A stretch of DNA of 64,000 nt from JAKACA01 sp049510975 (GCA_049510975.1 JBEKYM010000009.1:53539-117538); one strand, 5' to 3'; numbered from the stretch's first letter, positions 33,125 through 41,220 are shown. Made by a program: numbers and translations. The notes: a model not told the origin generated them from the letters alone.

Positions 33125-33591
33125 TCGGGTCACCGCCGGTGATGCTCGTCGTCACCCATTCGCGCTCGGGCTCGACAAAGCGGCTCGGCGACGCCGTCGT
33201 TTCCGGAGCCGTCGAGGCGGCCACCGGCATGGAGATCCGCTCGCTCGACGCCTTCGAGGCCGGCCCCGACGACGTCCTTGCCGCTCGCGGGGTCATCCTC
33301 GGGACGCCTGCCCGGTTCGGCTACATGAGTGGGGCCATGAAGGACTTCCTCGAGCGCGTCTACCACCCTTGCCTCGAACACACTGCGGGCCTGGCCTGGG
33401 CGCTGTTCGTCAAAGGGGACACCGATGTGGCCGGGGGCGTGTCCAGCGTCGAGCGGATCGTCGCCGGCCTCTCGTGGCGTCGCCGGCTCCCGGTGCTCGA
33501 GGTGGTAGGTGAGATCCTCCCGGAGCACCTCGAGGCCGCCGCCGAGCTCGGCGGCGCCATGGCGGCCGGCTTGGAGATCGGCCTGTTCTGA
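33121..33591 (+). CDS. Flavodoxin-like FMN protein
   Basis: A 156-residue flavodoxin-fold protein. VVTHSRSGSTKRLGDAV near the N-terminus forms the FMN phosphate loop, GVILGTPARFGYMSGAMKDFL fits the second isoalloxazine loop, and FVKGDTDVAGG follows. It may be a WrbA-like quinone reductase or an electron carrier. GTG 33121 overlaps the stop of the PuuD-like gene by 4 bases, so it is the fifth gene of that operon. It could supply electrons for an oxidation step, but that is speculation. The nine residues before VMLVV could be dispensable. Confidence 0.78.
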   Translation: MIGSPPVMLVVTHSRSGSTKRLGDAVVSGAVEAATGMEIRSLDAFEAGPDDVLAARGVILGTPARFGYMSGAMKDFLERVYHPCLEHTAGLAWALFVKGDTDVAGGVSSVERIVAGLSWRRRLPVLEVVGEILPEHLEAAAELGGAMAAGLEIGLF

Positions 33592-33650
33592 CGCAGATCG
33601 GCTCCAGGGAATCCGCCTCGAGGGAGCGGGCCAGCGGACCACCGGACCCA

Positions 33651-33656
33651 TAGACT
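33651..33656 (+). promoter_or_regulatory. -10 box TAGACT, leaderless start for 33663
   Basis: TAGACT is followed by six bases and then GTG 33663, placing +1 on the start codon. Confidence 0.5.
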
Positions 33657-33662
33657 CCGCCT

Positions 33663-34313
33663 GTGGAGCCGGAGACCGTCGCTGATGGCGCACCAGAGGC
33701 TCTCGAGACGCCCGAGGAGCCCGGTCTCGACCGCATCTGGACCGTCCCGAACCTGCTCTCGGTCGGCCGACTGCTGCTCGTCGGCCTGTTCGCCTGGTTG
33801 TTGTTCGGCGAGCACGAGCGGGTCGCCGCCACGATCGTGCTCATGGTCACCGGGACGACGGACTTCCTCGACGGCTACGTCGCCCGCCGGCTCCACCAGG
33901 TCACGACGCTCGGCAAGGTGCTCGATCCGACGGCGGATCGAGTCGTGCTGGCGGCCGGCGTCATCGTGATCGCCGCCTACGGGGCCGTCCCCTGGTGGCT
34001 CGCCGGCGTCGTTCTCGGTCGCGAGCTCCTGGTCTCGGTCGCCGTCCTCGCCCTCGCCGCCATGGGCGCCCGACGGATCGACGTCCTGTGGGTCGGCAAA
34101 GCCGGCACGTTCGGGCTCATGGGCTGCTTCCCGCTCTTCCTGCTGAGCGACTCGACCGCAGGCTGGGCACGGGTGCTGCACGACGTCACCTGGGTACTGC
34201 TCGTGCCGGCACTCGCGTTCAGCTTTACCGCCGCGGTCGCCTACATCCCGCTCGCTCGGCGAGCGCTTTCCGAGCGCCGGATCCCGCCGGCCGGCACGGC
34301 CGTCTCGCCATGA
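33663..34313 (+). CDS. pgsA: CDP-alcohol phosphatidyltransferase
   Basis: A 216-residue membrane enzyme that joins a CDP-diacylglycerol phosphatidyl group to an alcohol. The CDP-alcohol signature is intact in TDFLDGYVARRL plus TTLGKVLDPTADR (D-G-x2-A-R-x8-G-x3-D-x3-D). It has about five or six helices, and a polar N-terminus of 25 residues before VPNLLSVGRLLLVGLF. That opening is most like phosphatidylglycerophosphate synthase, and in M. tuberculosis pgsA2 also lies a little upstream of gcvH. The acceptor alcohol remains a guess. The GTG is chosen from a leaderless -10 box. The next gene follows by 12 bases. Confidence 0.87.
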   Translation: MEPETVADGAPEALETPEEPGLDRIWTVPNLLSVGRLLLVGLFAWLLFGEHERVAATIVLMVTGTTDFLDGYVARRLHQVTTLGKVLDPTADRVVLAAGVIVIAAYGAVPWWLAGVVLGRELLVSVAVLALAAMGARRIDVLWVGKAGTFGLMGCFPLFLLSDSTAGWARVLHDVTWVLLVPALAFSFTAAVAYIPLARRALSERRIPPAGTAVSP

Positions 34314-34325
34314 GGAGGCGCTGAG

Positions 34326-36821
34326 ATGAAGGCTGTCATCATGGCCGGGGGCGAAGGCACGAGGCTGCGCCCGCTCACCGCCAACCAGCCGAAACCCATG
34401 CTCCCCATGGTCAACCGGCCCATGGCCGAGCACGTCGTCAACCTGCTGCGGCGCCACGGCTTCGAGGACATCGTCGTCACCGTCGCCTTTCTCGCCAACC
34501 ACGTGCGGACGTACTTCGGCGACGGCTCGGAGTTCGGCGTCCGCATGGTCTACGCCACCGAAGAGACGCCTCTCGGCACGGCCGGCTCGGTCCTGAACGC
34601 CCGGGACGAGCTCGACGAGCGTTTTCTCGTCATCTCCGGAGATGTCCTCACGGACATCGACCTCTCCGAGCTCGTGGCCTTCCACGACAAGCAGGGTTCG
34701 GAAGTGACCCTGGCGCTCAAGGCGATGGAGAACCCCCTCGAGTTCGGCATCGTGATCACCGGGGCAGACGGCCGCGTCGAGCGCTTCCTCGAGAAGCCGG
34801 GCTGGGGCGACGTCTTCTCCGACACGATCAACACCGGCATCTATGTGCTCGAGCCGGAAGTGTTCGACTGGATCCCGCCGGGCCGCCAGGTCGACTTCTC
34901 AGGGGAGGTGTTCCCGGCGATGCTGGGCGCCGGCCGGCCCATGTTCGGTTTCGTGGCCGGCGGCTACTGGGAGGACGTCGGGACCCATGATGCCTACCTG
35001 CGTGCCCATGCCGACATCCTCGACGGCAAAGTCGAGGTCGACGTCCCCGGCTTCCCGCTCCGGCCGGGCGTCTGGATCGGAGAAGGCGCCGAGATTCACC
35101 CGAGCGCCGAGGTGGTCGGCCCGGCTCTCATCGGCGACAACTGCCGGATCGGGCCGGAGTCGCTCGTGCGGGATCACAGCGTGCTCGGAGCAAACGCCCG
35201 CGTGGGGGAGAACTCGCTCATCGAGCGGACCGTCGTGCACGAGAACTCCTATCTCGCCTCCGGCGTGACTGCACGCGGCGCAGTCATCTCGAGGTCCTGC
35301 GACATCCGCCAGGGCAGCCACCTGGAGGAGGGCGTCGTGCTCGGCGACAGCTGCCGGGTCGGCCGCGGCGCCGTCCTCCGAGCCGGGGTGAAGGTCTACC
35401 CGAACAAGACCATCGAGCCGGGTGCCGTCGTGAGCTCGTCGATCGTCTGGGAGTCGAAAGGCTCGCGAGGGCTCTTCGGTCGCTACGGCGTCTCCGGGCT
35501 CGCCAACGTCGACCTGTCTCCCGAGCTGGCGATGCGAGTCGCGATGGCCTATGCCTCCGTGCTTCCGAAAGGCTCGATCGTGACGACGTCGCGGGACTCG
35601 AGCCGGGCCGCACGGGTGCTCAAGCGAGCCGTCATGGTCGGTCTCACAGCCGCCGGCTGCAACGTCGACGACCTCGAAGCCGCCACGGTGCCGGTGACGC
35701 GATTTCAGATCCGCACGAGCGGCTCCAGCGGCGGCGTGACGGTCCGGCTCGTGGCGGGTGACCCGCAGTCGGTGAACCTGCGGTTTCTCGATGCCGACGG
35801 CGTGGATCTCGATGAGGCCACCCAACGCAAGATCGAACGGCTCCACGACCGGGAGGAGTCCCGGCGCGTGCTCGCTGCAGAGATCGGCGACATCGACTTC
35901 CCCTCGAGGACACTCGAGTCCTACACGCTCGATCTCACCGGTTCGGTCGATGTCGCCGCCATCAGAGCGGCGCATTTCAAGCTCGTGCTCGACTACGCCT
36001 TCGGGACCGCCGGCTTCGTCATGCCGAACGTGCTCGCCAAGCTCGGAGCCGACGTGCTCGTCATCAACCCGCACGTTTCGACCCCGGGAGTGCTCAGCTT
36101 CGAGCGGGCGTCACACGCCGCCCGCGTCGGCGAGCTCGTGCGCGCCTCGGGCGCCCACCTCGGAGCGCTCTTCGAGCCGGACGGCGAGCAGCTCACCATT
36201 GTCGACGACACCGGCCGGGTGCTCTCGGACGACGAGGCGCTCTGTGTCATGGTGCGGCTCGTCGTCGGCGACGGCCCGGGTGGAGCCATCGCCGTGCCCG
36301 TCAACGCCCCCCGACAGGTCGAACGCCTCTGCAACGAGACTGCTTCGAAGGTGATCTGGACCAAGCTCGGGCCGGCCGACCTCATGGAGGCGGCGGCCGG
36401 CTCCGGCGTCACCTTCGGCGGCAACACCGAAGGGGGATTCATCTTCCCGGACTTCCTGCCCGCGTTCGACTCGGTCGCCAGCTTCGTGCACCTGCTGGCG
36501 CTGCTCGGTCGAAGCAACAGCCGACTGTCGGACATCGCTCGCGATCTTGATGCGCCCGCCATCGCCCGCCTCGACGTCCCGACTCCCTTCGAGCAAAAGG
36601 GACTCGTGATGCGGGTGCTGCTCGAGCGGACCGGCGCGAACCGAGTGCTGATCGACGGCGTGAAGGTCCTCGACGACGACGGGTGGACGCTCGTTGTGCC
36701 GGATCCGGAAGAGCCCCTCACCCTCGTGACGGTCGAAGCCGGCTCGCTAGCCGATGCCGAGACCCGCGCCCAGGCCAAGGCCGACGAGATCGCCGCCATT
36801 CTCGCTGGAGCCGGAACGTGA
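34326..36821 (+). CDS. Nucleotidyltransferase-phosphomannomutase-like fusion
   Basis: An 831-residue protein. Residues 1 to about 230 are a sugar-phosphate nucleotidyltransferase with the signature MAGGEGTRLRPLTANQPKPM. About 250-370 is a left-handed beta-helix of hexapeptide repeats. About 380-830 is a phosphohexomutase domain. It probably makes GDP-mannose or a similar NDP-sugar for the envelope. In the mutase part the usual phosphoserine loop reads VTTSRDSSRAARVL, and the metal loop is FEPDGEQLTIVDD instead of DGDxDR, so mutase activity is uncertain. The N-terminal enzyme looks fully functional. The ATG at 34326 follows AGGAG, and the gene lies 12 bases after the phosphatidyltransferase. 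Confidence 0.88.
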   Translation: MKAVIMAGGEGTRLRPLTANQPKPMLPMVNRPMAEHVVNLLRRHGFEDIVVTVAFLANHVRTYFGDGSEFGVRMVYATEETPLGTAGSVLNARDELDERFLVISGDVLTDIDLSELVAFHDKQGSEVTLALKAMENPLEFGIVITGADGRVERFLEKPGWGDVFSDTINTGIYVLEPEVFDWIPPGRQVDFSGEVFPAMLGAGRPMFGFVAGGYWEDVGTHDAYLRAHADILDGKVEVDVPGFPLRPGVWIGEGAEIHPSAEVVGPALIGDNCRIGPESLVRDHSVLGANARVGENSLIERTVVHENSYLASGVTARGAVISRSCDIRQGSHLEEGVVLGDSCRVGRGAVLRAGVKVYPNKTIEPGAVVSSSIVWESKGSRGLFGRYGVSGLANVDLSPELAMRVAMAYASVLPKGSIVTTSRDSSRAARVLKRAVMVGLTAAGCNVDDLEAATVPVTRFQIRTSGSSGGVTVRLVAGDPQSVNLRFLDADGVDLDEATQRKIERLHDREESRRVLAAEIGDIDFPSRTLESYTLDLTGSVDVAAIRAAHFKLVLDYAFGTAGFVMPNVLAKLGADVLVINPHVSTPGVLSFERASHAARVGELVRASGAHLGALFEPDGEQLTIVDDTGRVLSDDEALCVMVRLVVGDGPGGAIAVPVNAPRQVERLCNETASKVIWTKLGPADLMEAAAGSGVTFGGNTEGGFIFPDFLPAFDSVASFVHLLALLGRSNSRLSDIARDLDAPAIARLDVPTPFEQKGLVMRVLLERTGANRVLIDGVKVLDDDGWTLVVPDPEEPLTLVTVEAGSLADAETRAQAKADEIAAILAGAGT

Positions 36822-36903
36822 CTACGATCCGGCTCGGTCTCCCCGCCGCTCTCGGGCGTCTGGGTCTCCCACCGAGCGCACGGGAAACAACGAAGGAGTC
36901 CCC

Positions 36904-37284
36904 ATGAACGTCCCAGACGACCTGCGATACACGAACGACCACGAGTGGGTGCGCCCGGCCGATGCTGCCGTTCGTATCGGGATCACCGATTTCGCCCAGG
37001 ACGCGCTCGGCGATGTCGTGTTCGTCGAGCTGCCCCCTGTGGGCACGGTCGTCAGCAAAGGCGGCAGTCTGGCTGAGGTGGAGTCGACGAAGTCGGTCTC
37101 CCAGATCTACGCCCCGGTCTCAGGCACGGTCGTGGAGGCCAACGAGGCGTTGCGGGGAGCGCCCGAATTGCTCAATTCCGAGCCCTATGGGGAGGGGTGG
37201 ATCTGCTCGATCCAGCCGAGCGACCCAGCCGAGATCGACTCGCTGCTCGCGCCTGAGGAGTACCGGACCGTCACTGACGCGTGA
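36904..37284 (+). CDS. gcvH: Glycine cleavage system H protein
   Basis: A 126-residue lipoyl carrier that shuttles the aminomethyl group between the P, T and L proteins of glycine cleavage. The biotinyl/lipoyl fold is clear: YTNDHEWVRP, GITDFAQDALGDVVFVELP, the lipoylated lysine in EVESTKSVSQIYAPVSG (Lys63), and GWICSIQPSD. ATG 36904 has AAGGAG six bases upstream. It starts the conserved gcvH-FHA-MerR-DUF151-MerR order. T and P proteins are encoded 4 kb downstream, so the H gene is separated from its partners by regulators. Confidence 0.95.
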   Translation: MNVPDDLRYTNDHEWVRPADAAVRIGITDFAQDALGDVVFVELPPVGTVVSKGGSLAEVESTKSVSQIYAPVSGTVVEANEALRGAPELLNSEPYGEGWICSIQPSDPAEIDSLLAPEEYRTVTDA

Positions 37285-37410
37285 CGTTTTTCCGCCCGGC
37301 ACAACCCTCAACCTCAATCACCGGTGGCGGTTGGCGAGCCGCGGCGGATCACCGGTCGGCACCCTGCAAGAAACCGCAGACTCCAGGATGCAGATGAACG
37401 ATCCCGGCAC

Positions 37411-37416
37411 TAGCTT
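37411..37416 (+). promoter_or_regulatory. -10 box TAGCTT, leaderless start for 37424
   Basis: TAGCTT is followed by seven bases and then GTG 37424. This decides the start of the FHA gene against ATG codons at 37388 and 37394. Confidence 0.5.
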
Positions 37417-37423
37417 TGCACTC

Positions 37424-37894
37424 GTGTTCTGCAACAACTGTGGCCATCGCAACCCGGTCGATGCGAACTTTTGCTCTTCATGTGGCAGCCCTCTCTCCCC
37501 CGGACCGGACACGACGGTCTCCTTCGTCCCGCAGGATCCCTCCGGTGAGCAGGGCGAGGACGAGGTCAACGTCGGTGTTGCCGAGCTCGCCGACGGTACG
37601 GGTGTCCTCGTCGTCAAGCGGGGACCGGACGTCGGCGCCAAATATGTGCTCGATCCGGAGATCACTCACGTCGGCCGCCACCCCGAGAGTGAGATCTTCC
37701 TCGACGACATCACGGTGTCTCGGCGCCACGCCGAGTTCGTGCGCGTCGGCCCGGACTACGTGGTGAAGGACGTGGGATCGTTGAACGGCACGTATGTGAA
37801 CCGCGAACGGATCGAGGAAGCCACTCTGGCGAGCGGTGACGAGGTACAGATCGGCAAATTCAAGCTGTTGTTCCTCTCGACCGGCGCGAACTGA
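37424..37894 (+). CDS. garA: Zinc-ribbon/FHA protein, GarA/OdhI-like
   Basis: A 156-residue regulator. It begins with a zinc ribbon (FCNNCGHRNPVD, then FCSSCGSPL). Next comes PDTTVSFVPQD, which matches the N-terminal phospho-threonine segment of GarA/OdhI (ETTSVF). Residues about 55-152 are an FHA domain with GRHPESEIFLDD, VSRRHAEFVRV and VGSLNGTYVNRERI. In mycobacteria and corynebacteria such proteins inhibit 2-oxoglutarate dehydrogenase and affect glutamate metabolism, controlled by Ser/Thr kinases. Gene order matches Rv1826-Rv1828. The zinc ribbon is an addition relative to the mycobacterial protein as I know it. No kinase is in the window. Confidence 0.87.
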   Translation: MFCNNCGHRNPVDANFCSSCGSPLSPGPDTTVSFVPQDPSGEQGEDEVNVGVAELADGTGVLVVKRGPDVGAKYVLDPEITHVGRHPESEIFLDDITVSRRHAEFVRVGPDYVVKDVGSLNGTYVNRERIEEATLASGDEVQIGKFKLLFLSTGAN

Positions 37895-37902
37895 GGGTTG
37901 GC

Positions 37903-39201
37903 GTGACCGAGCGGTCGTACCTGTCAATTGGCGACGTGCTCTCCTTGCTTCGCGAGGAATTCCCCGACATCACGATCTCGAAGATCCGTTTTCTCGAGAG
38001 TCGTGGTCTGCTCGTCCCGGAGCGGACGCCGTCGGGGTACCGGAAGTTCTACGACCGAGATGTCGATCGGCTGCGGTGGATCCTGCGCCAGCAACGGGAG
38101 AACTTCCTGCCCCTCAAAGTCATCAAGGGTCGACTCGAGGGCCAGGAGCCGAGCTCGGAACCGACCCATCTCTTCGAGGTCGGCGGCGAGGGAGACAGCG
38201 CCCCCCTCGAGCCGGTCTTCGCCGGACAGCCCGCCAACGGGTTCGGCAATCGGCGGGAGGAAGCGACGGCTCATGCGCCGGCCGGCGCCGGTGGGCGGAC
38301 ATCACACAGCGCGGATGCATCCGTCCCCACCCCGAGGGTGACGACGGGACCCGGCGCGATCACGCCGAGGCCGGCGAGCGAACACCCGTCCCGAACGCGC
38401 ACCGCCGTCGCTGGTGTCACTGCCGACGAGGACCGCTTGGCCGCCCTCAACGGCGCCGAGGCGAGCCTCGTACCGGCAGCTGCGGCGCTGGCGACTCCCG
38501 CCGTGACGCAGGCGGCTCCGAGCGACCCGAAGCGTGCGTCACTCGCCGCCGAAGGTGTGCGTCCGAGCGCGCACACGGATAGGGGCGAGCTCGCCCCGAC
38601 GGGTGCCGGTGCGTCGGCAGTGCCGTCGGTGCGCTCACAAGCTGAAGCTGTCCCCGCTGGGCCGCCCCAGCCGGCGCAGGCACGACGGCAGGCGGCCGGG
38701 CAGGCGGGCTCGTCGAGCCCAACGGTTGCGGCCGGCGCTGGGTCGCCTTCCGGAGCGCGGGTGGCGGGAGCCGAGAGCGGTGCGGGCAGTCTGGGGGGCT
38801 CAGACGCCGGCGACCTCGCCGGCGCCAGCCTGACGGTGGGCGAGCTGGCCCAGGCGAGCGGTCTCGACGTCCAGCAGGTGGAAGAGCTCGAGTCCTACGG
38901 TCTCATCGAGAGCCGGATGGTGGCTGGAGTTCTCTGCTACGACGAGGAGGCGCTGGTGGTGGCCGGTTTGGCGGCAGGCTTTGCCCGCTTTGGCGTGGAA
39001 GCTCGCCACCTCCGCATGTTCAAGCACGCCGCCGAGCGCCAAGCCAGTCTCTACTCCCAGATCGTCATGCCGTTGCTCCGCCAGCGCAACCCTGATGCAC
39101 GTCGCCGCGCCCATGACGACCTGACGCGCCTGGCGGAGCTCGGAGCGTCGATGCAGGCGTGCTTCGCGAAGGCGATGCTCCGCGACCTCACCCGAGGATG
39201 A
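37903..39201 (+). CDS. MerR-family regulator with long low-complexity insert (FtsR/Rv1828-like)
   Basis: A 432-residue MerR-type DNA-binding protein. Residues about 5-75 form the winged helix (YLSIGDVLSLLREEFPD, ISKIRFLESRGLL, SGYRKFYDRDVDRL, LPLKVIKGRL), nearly matching Rv1828. About residues 90-305 are Ala/Gly/Ser/Pro-rich and probably disordered. From about 308 a second HTH-like unit follows (LTVGELAQASGL, VEELESYGLIES) with a helical tail. Rv1828 orthologs are roughly 250 residues, so the insert accounts for the extra length. In Corynebacterium the ortholog FtsR activates ftsZ. GTG 37903 lies 8 bases past the FHA gene. Confidence 0.85.
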   Translation: MTERSYLSIGDVLSLLREEFPDITISKIRFLESRGLLVPERTPSGYRKFYDRDVDRLRWILRQQRENFLPLKVIKGRLEGQEPSSEPTHLFEVGGEGDSAPLEPVFAGQPANGFGNRREEATAHAPAGAGGRTSHSADASVPTPRVTTGPGAITPRPASEHPSRTRTAVAGVTADEDRLAALNGAEASLVPAAAALATPAVTQAAPSDPKRASLAAEGVRPSAHTDRGELAPTGAGASAVPSVRSQAEAVPAGPPQPAQARRQAAGQAGSSSPTVAAGAGSPSGARVAGAESGAGSLGGSDAGDLAGASLTVGELAQASGLDVQQVEELESYGLIESRMVAGVLCYDEEALVVAGLAAGFARFGVEARHLRMFKHAAERQASLYSQIVMPLLRQRNPDARRRAHDDLTRLAELGASMQACFAKAMLRDLTRG

Positions 39202-39764
39202 CCATCCCCGGCCTCGCCGGGCGCACGCTTCTCGAACCGGACGAGTTGTCGTCGATGGTCCGCAAGTTCGGTGAAGCGATCTCCGCCGACCACCCCGACG
39301 GCGTCGTGCTCGTCGGCATCCTCAAAGGCAGCGTCTGTCTCGTCGCCGATCTTGCCCGCGAGATCTCGGTGCCCTGCGCCGTCGACTTCCTTGCCCTGTC
39401 CGCCTACGGCGCCGGCGGCCGCCGCATCCGCCTCTCGAAGGATCTCGAAGCGGACGTTGCCGGAAGAGCCGTCGTCGTCGCCGTCGACATCGTCGACAGC
39501 GGGCTCACGGTGAGCTACGTCCGCCGCCTCCTGACCGAGCGGGGTGCTCGCTCGGCGGACGTGTGCACCCTGCTCGACCGCCGGCCCCGCCGGCTGCTGC
39601 CCGTCGACCTGCGCTACGTCGGCCTCGAGATCGGCGACGAGTATGTCGTCGGCTACGGGCTTGACTTCGAGGAGCGCTACCGCAACCTGCCGATGCTCGT
39701 GGTCGTCGAACCGGAGGCGCTCGGTCAGGTGCCGGAAGGAAATGACGCCGCATCGCGAGTGTGA
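39198..39764 (+). CDS. Hypoxanthine-type phosphoribosyltransferase
   Basis: A 188-residue purine phosphoribosyltransferase that would convert hypoxanthine or guanine plus PRPP to the nucleotide. The PRPP loop reads VVAVDIVDSGLTVSYVRRLL, VLVGILKGSVCLVADLAR is the flexible front loop, and VGYGLDFEERYRNLP near the end matches HPRT. It is full length. ATG 39198 overlaps the MerR stop by 4 bases (ATGA), so both are probably co-translated. In mycobacteria this position has no HPRT gene, so it is an insertion into an otherwise conserved order. Confidence 0.9.
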   Translation: MTIPGLAGRTLLEPDELSSMVRKFGEAISADHPDGVVLVGILKGSVCLVADLAREISVPCAVDFLALSAYGAGGRRIRLSKDLEADVAGRAVVVAVDIVDSGLTVSYVRRLLTERGARSADVCTLLDRRPRRLLPVDLRYVGLEIGDEYVVGYGLDFEERYRNLPMLVVVEPEALGQVPEGNDAASRV

Positions 39765-39781
39765 AGGGTCCGCTGGGCCAC

Positions 39782-39787
39782 TAACTT
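39782..39787 (+). promoter_or_regulatory. -10 box TAACTT, leaderless start for 39795
   Basis: TAACTT is followed by seven bases and then ATG 39795, implying a transcript beginning at or one base before the start codon. Confidence 0.5.
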
Positions 39788-39794
39788 TTGTGCC

Positions 39795-40298
39795 ATGGTG
39801 GAAGTGCGGCTCTCACGGGTTCGGGTCGATCTGACGTCGAGCACTCCCGTCGTGCTCCTGCAGGAGACCGAGGGCACGCATCGATCCCTCCCGATCTTCA
39901 TCGGTCCGCCCGAGGCGGCGGCCATCGCCCTCGCCCTGCAGGGCGTCGAGCTGCCCCGTCCGATGACGCACGATCTCATGAGCGTGCTCCTCGATGCCCT
40001 CGGTGGTCGCCTCTTGCGAGTCGTCGTCACCGAGCTGCGTGAGTCGACGTTCTTCGCCGAGCTGCAGATCCGCGCCGGTGAGCGCGACGTCACGGTCTCG
40101 TGCCGGCCGTCCGACGGCATCGCGCTGGCGGCACGGACGCACTCGCCCCTCTATGTCGCCGACGAGCTCATGGATGCCGAGGGCCTCGTCGTCGAACCTG
40201 ACGAGGACGACGTGCGCGAGGCGGGCACGCCTGAGGAGCTCGTGGACGAATTCCAGAAGTTTCTGGACACGATCTCGCCGGAGGACTTCACGCCGTAG
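39795..40298 (+). CDS. DUF151 bifunctional nuclease-family protein
   Basis: A 167-residue protein of the DUF151/BFN family. SRVRVDLTSSTPVVLLQE, HRSLPIFIGPPEAAAIAL, RPMTHDLMSVLLDALGG and VSCRPSDGIALAART cover the conserved domain, and a short acidic tail ends in FLDTISPEDFTP. It closely follows Rv1829 in both sequence style and gene position. Plant and bacterial members have been reported as nucleases, but the physiological role in actinobacteria is unclear. ATG 39795 is supported by a leaderless -10 box. Confidence 0.9.
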   Translation: MVEVRLSRVRVDLTSSTPVVLLQETEGTHRSLPIFIGPPEAAAIALALQGVELPRPMTHDLMSVLLDALGGRLLRVVVTELRESTFFAELQIRAGERDVTVSCRPSDGIALAARTHSPLYVADELMDAEGLVVEPDEDDVREAGTPEELVDEFQKFLDTISPEDFTP

Positions 40299-40309
40299 GG
40301 GCGCGCGTT

Positions 40310-40364
40310 CCGACGATGTGTGCCGGTCGGCCCCAAAACGGGACCTGGCGGCACACATCGTCGG
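40310..40364. terminator. Perfect 16-bp inverted repeat hairpin
   Basis: CCGACGATGTGTGCCG (40310-40325) and CGGCACACATCGTCGG (40349-40364) pair without mismatch around a 23-base loop that can itself pair (CCC and GGG). It lies 12 bases after the DUF151 stop, so termination is likely. There is no T-tract. The rest of the gap to 40615 shows no gene and only weak -10-like sequence. Confidence 0.6.
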
Positions 40365-40615
40365 TGGGGCCGGTGCGGCCGCCCGACTTCGGGCCCCGAC
40401 GACCGGCGAGGCGCAATCCCTCCTCGGTGGAGCAGGGATCGGGCTTCGGGGGTGGGGGAGTCTGCAGCTGCAGTGGATGGTGAGGTCGGGGAATCCCTCA
40501 ACTGGTGGTTGACGTGGAGCCTGGCTGCCCGTAGCGTGGATGACGGCGGTGTAGTTACGTCGCTGTTGTCCGGGCGCTCGGCTCGGGCGATGGTTCGAGT
40601 GACAGGGGCTGGGCG

Positions 40616-41107
40616 ATGCCGCAAGAGGGATACCGCGGTCCGCAGGTGTGCAAGATCGTCGGGATCACGTACCGGCAGCTCGATCACTGGGATCGCACGG
40701 GACTCATGTCGCCCTCGCTCGAGCAGGCCAAGGGCAGCGGCACGCAGCGCCTCTACTCCTACCAGGACGTCGTCGAGCTGCGGATCATCAAGCAGCTGCT
40801 CGATGCCGGCGTCACGCTGCAGCGGGCCCGCAAGGCGATCGAGTTCCTTCGGGAGTCCGGCGACGACCTCGCCAGCTCCAGCCTCGTGCTCGGCGCGGCG
40901 GGCTCGGTGCTCGCACGCGACGACGGCGAGCTGCTCGATCTGCTCCGCGGCGGTCAGCGTGTCTTCAACGTCGTGGCGTTGTCGGGCGTGAAGGGCGACG
41001 TCGACTCCGCCATCGTGCAGATCACCGGCGCCAGCCCGTCGCACGAGACCGCTCCGGGCACCGCCGCCGCTGAGCCCTCCGCCACCCGACCCGCCCATCT
41101 CGCCTAG
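40616..41107 (+). CDS. MerR-family regulator (Rv1830-like)
   Basis: A 163-residue MerR-type regulator. GYRGPQVCKIVGITYRQLD, HWDRTGLMSPSL, SGTQRLYSYQDVVELRIIK and LLDAGVTLQRARKAIEFLR form the winged helix and first helix of the dimer arm. Then a small effector-like domain follows (LLDLLRGGQRVFNVVALSG). It matches the mycobacterial Rv1830 protein in motif order and in position after DUF151. Rv1830 has been linked to growth and antibiotic resuscitation; the target here is unknown. ATG 40616 has AGGGG seven bases upstream. It is monocistronic, after the hairpin at 40310-40364. Confidence 0.9.
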   Translation: MPQEGYRGPQVCKIVGITYRQLDHWDRTGLMSPSLEQAKGSGTQRLYSYQDVVELRIIKQLLDAGVTLQRARKAIEFLRESGDDLASSSLVLGAAGSVLARDDGELLDLLRGGQRVFNVVALSGVKGDVDSAIVQITGASPSHETAPGTAAAEPSATRPAHLA

Positions 41108-41220
41108 GACGTCGGACGATCGCTCGGCACCCGCTTCGCTTCGGACCGCACCGACACGATCGGCACGGCCGCGTCGCACCCGTCGTACCGAGGACGCCGG
41201 CTGTTGCGGGGGCGCCGGTC

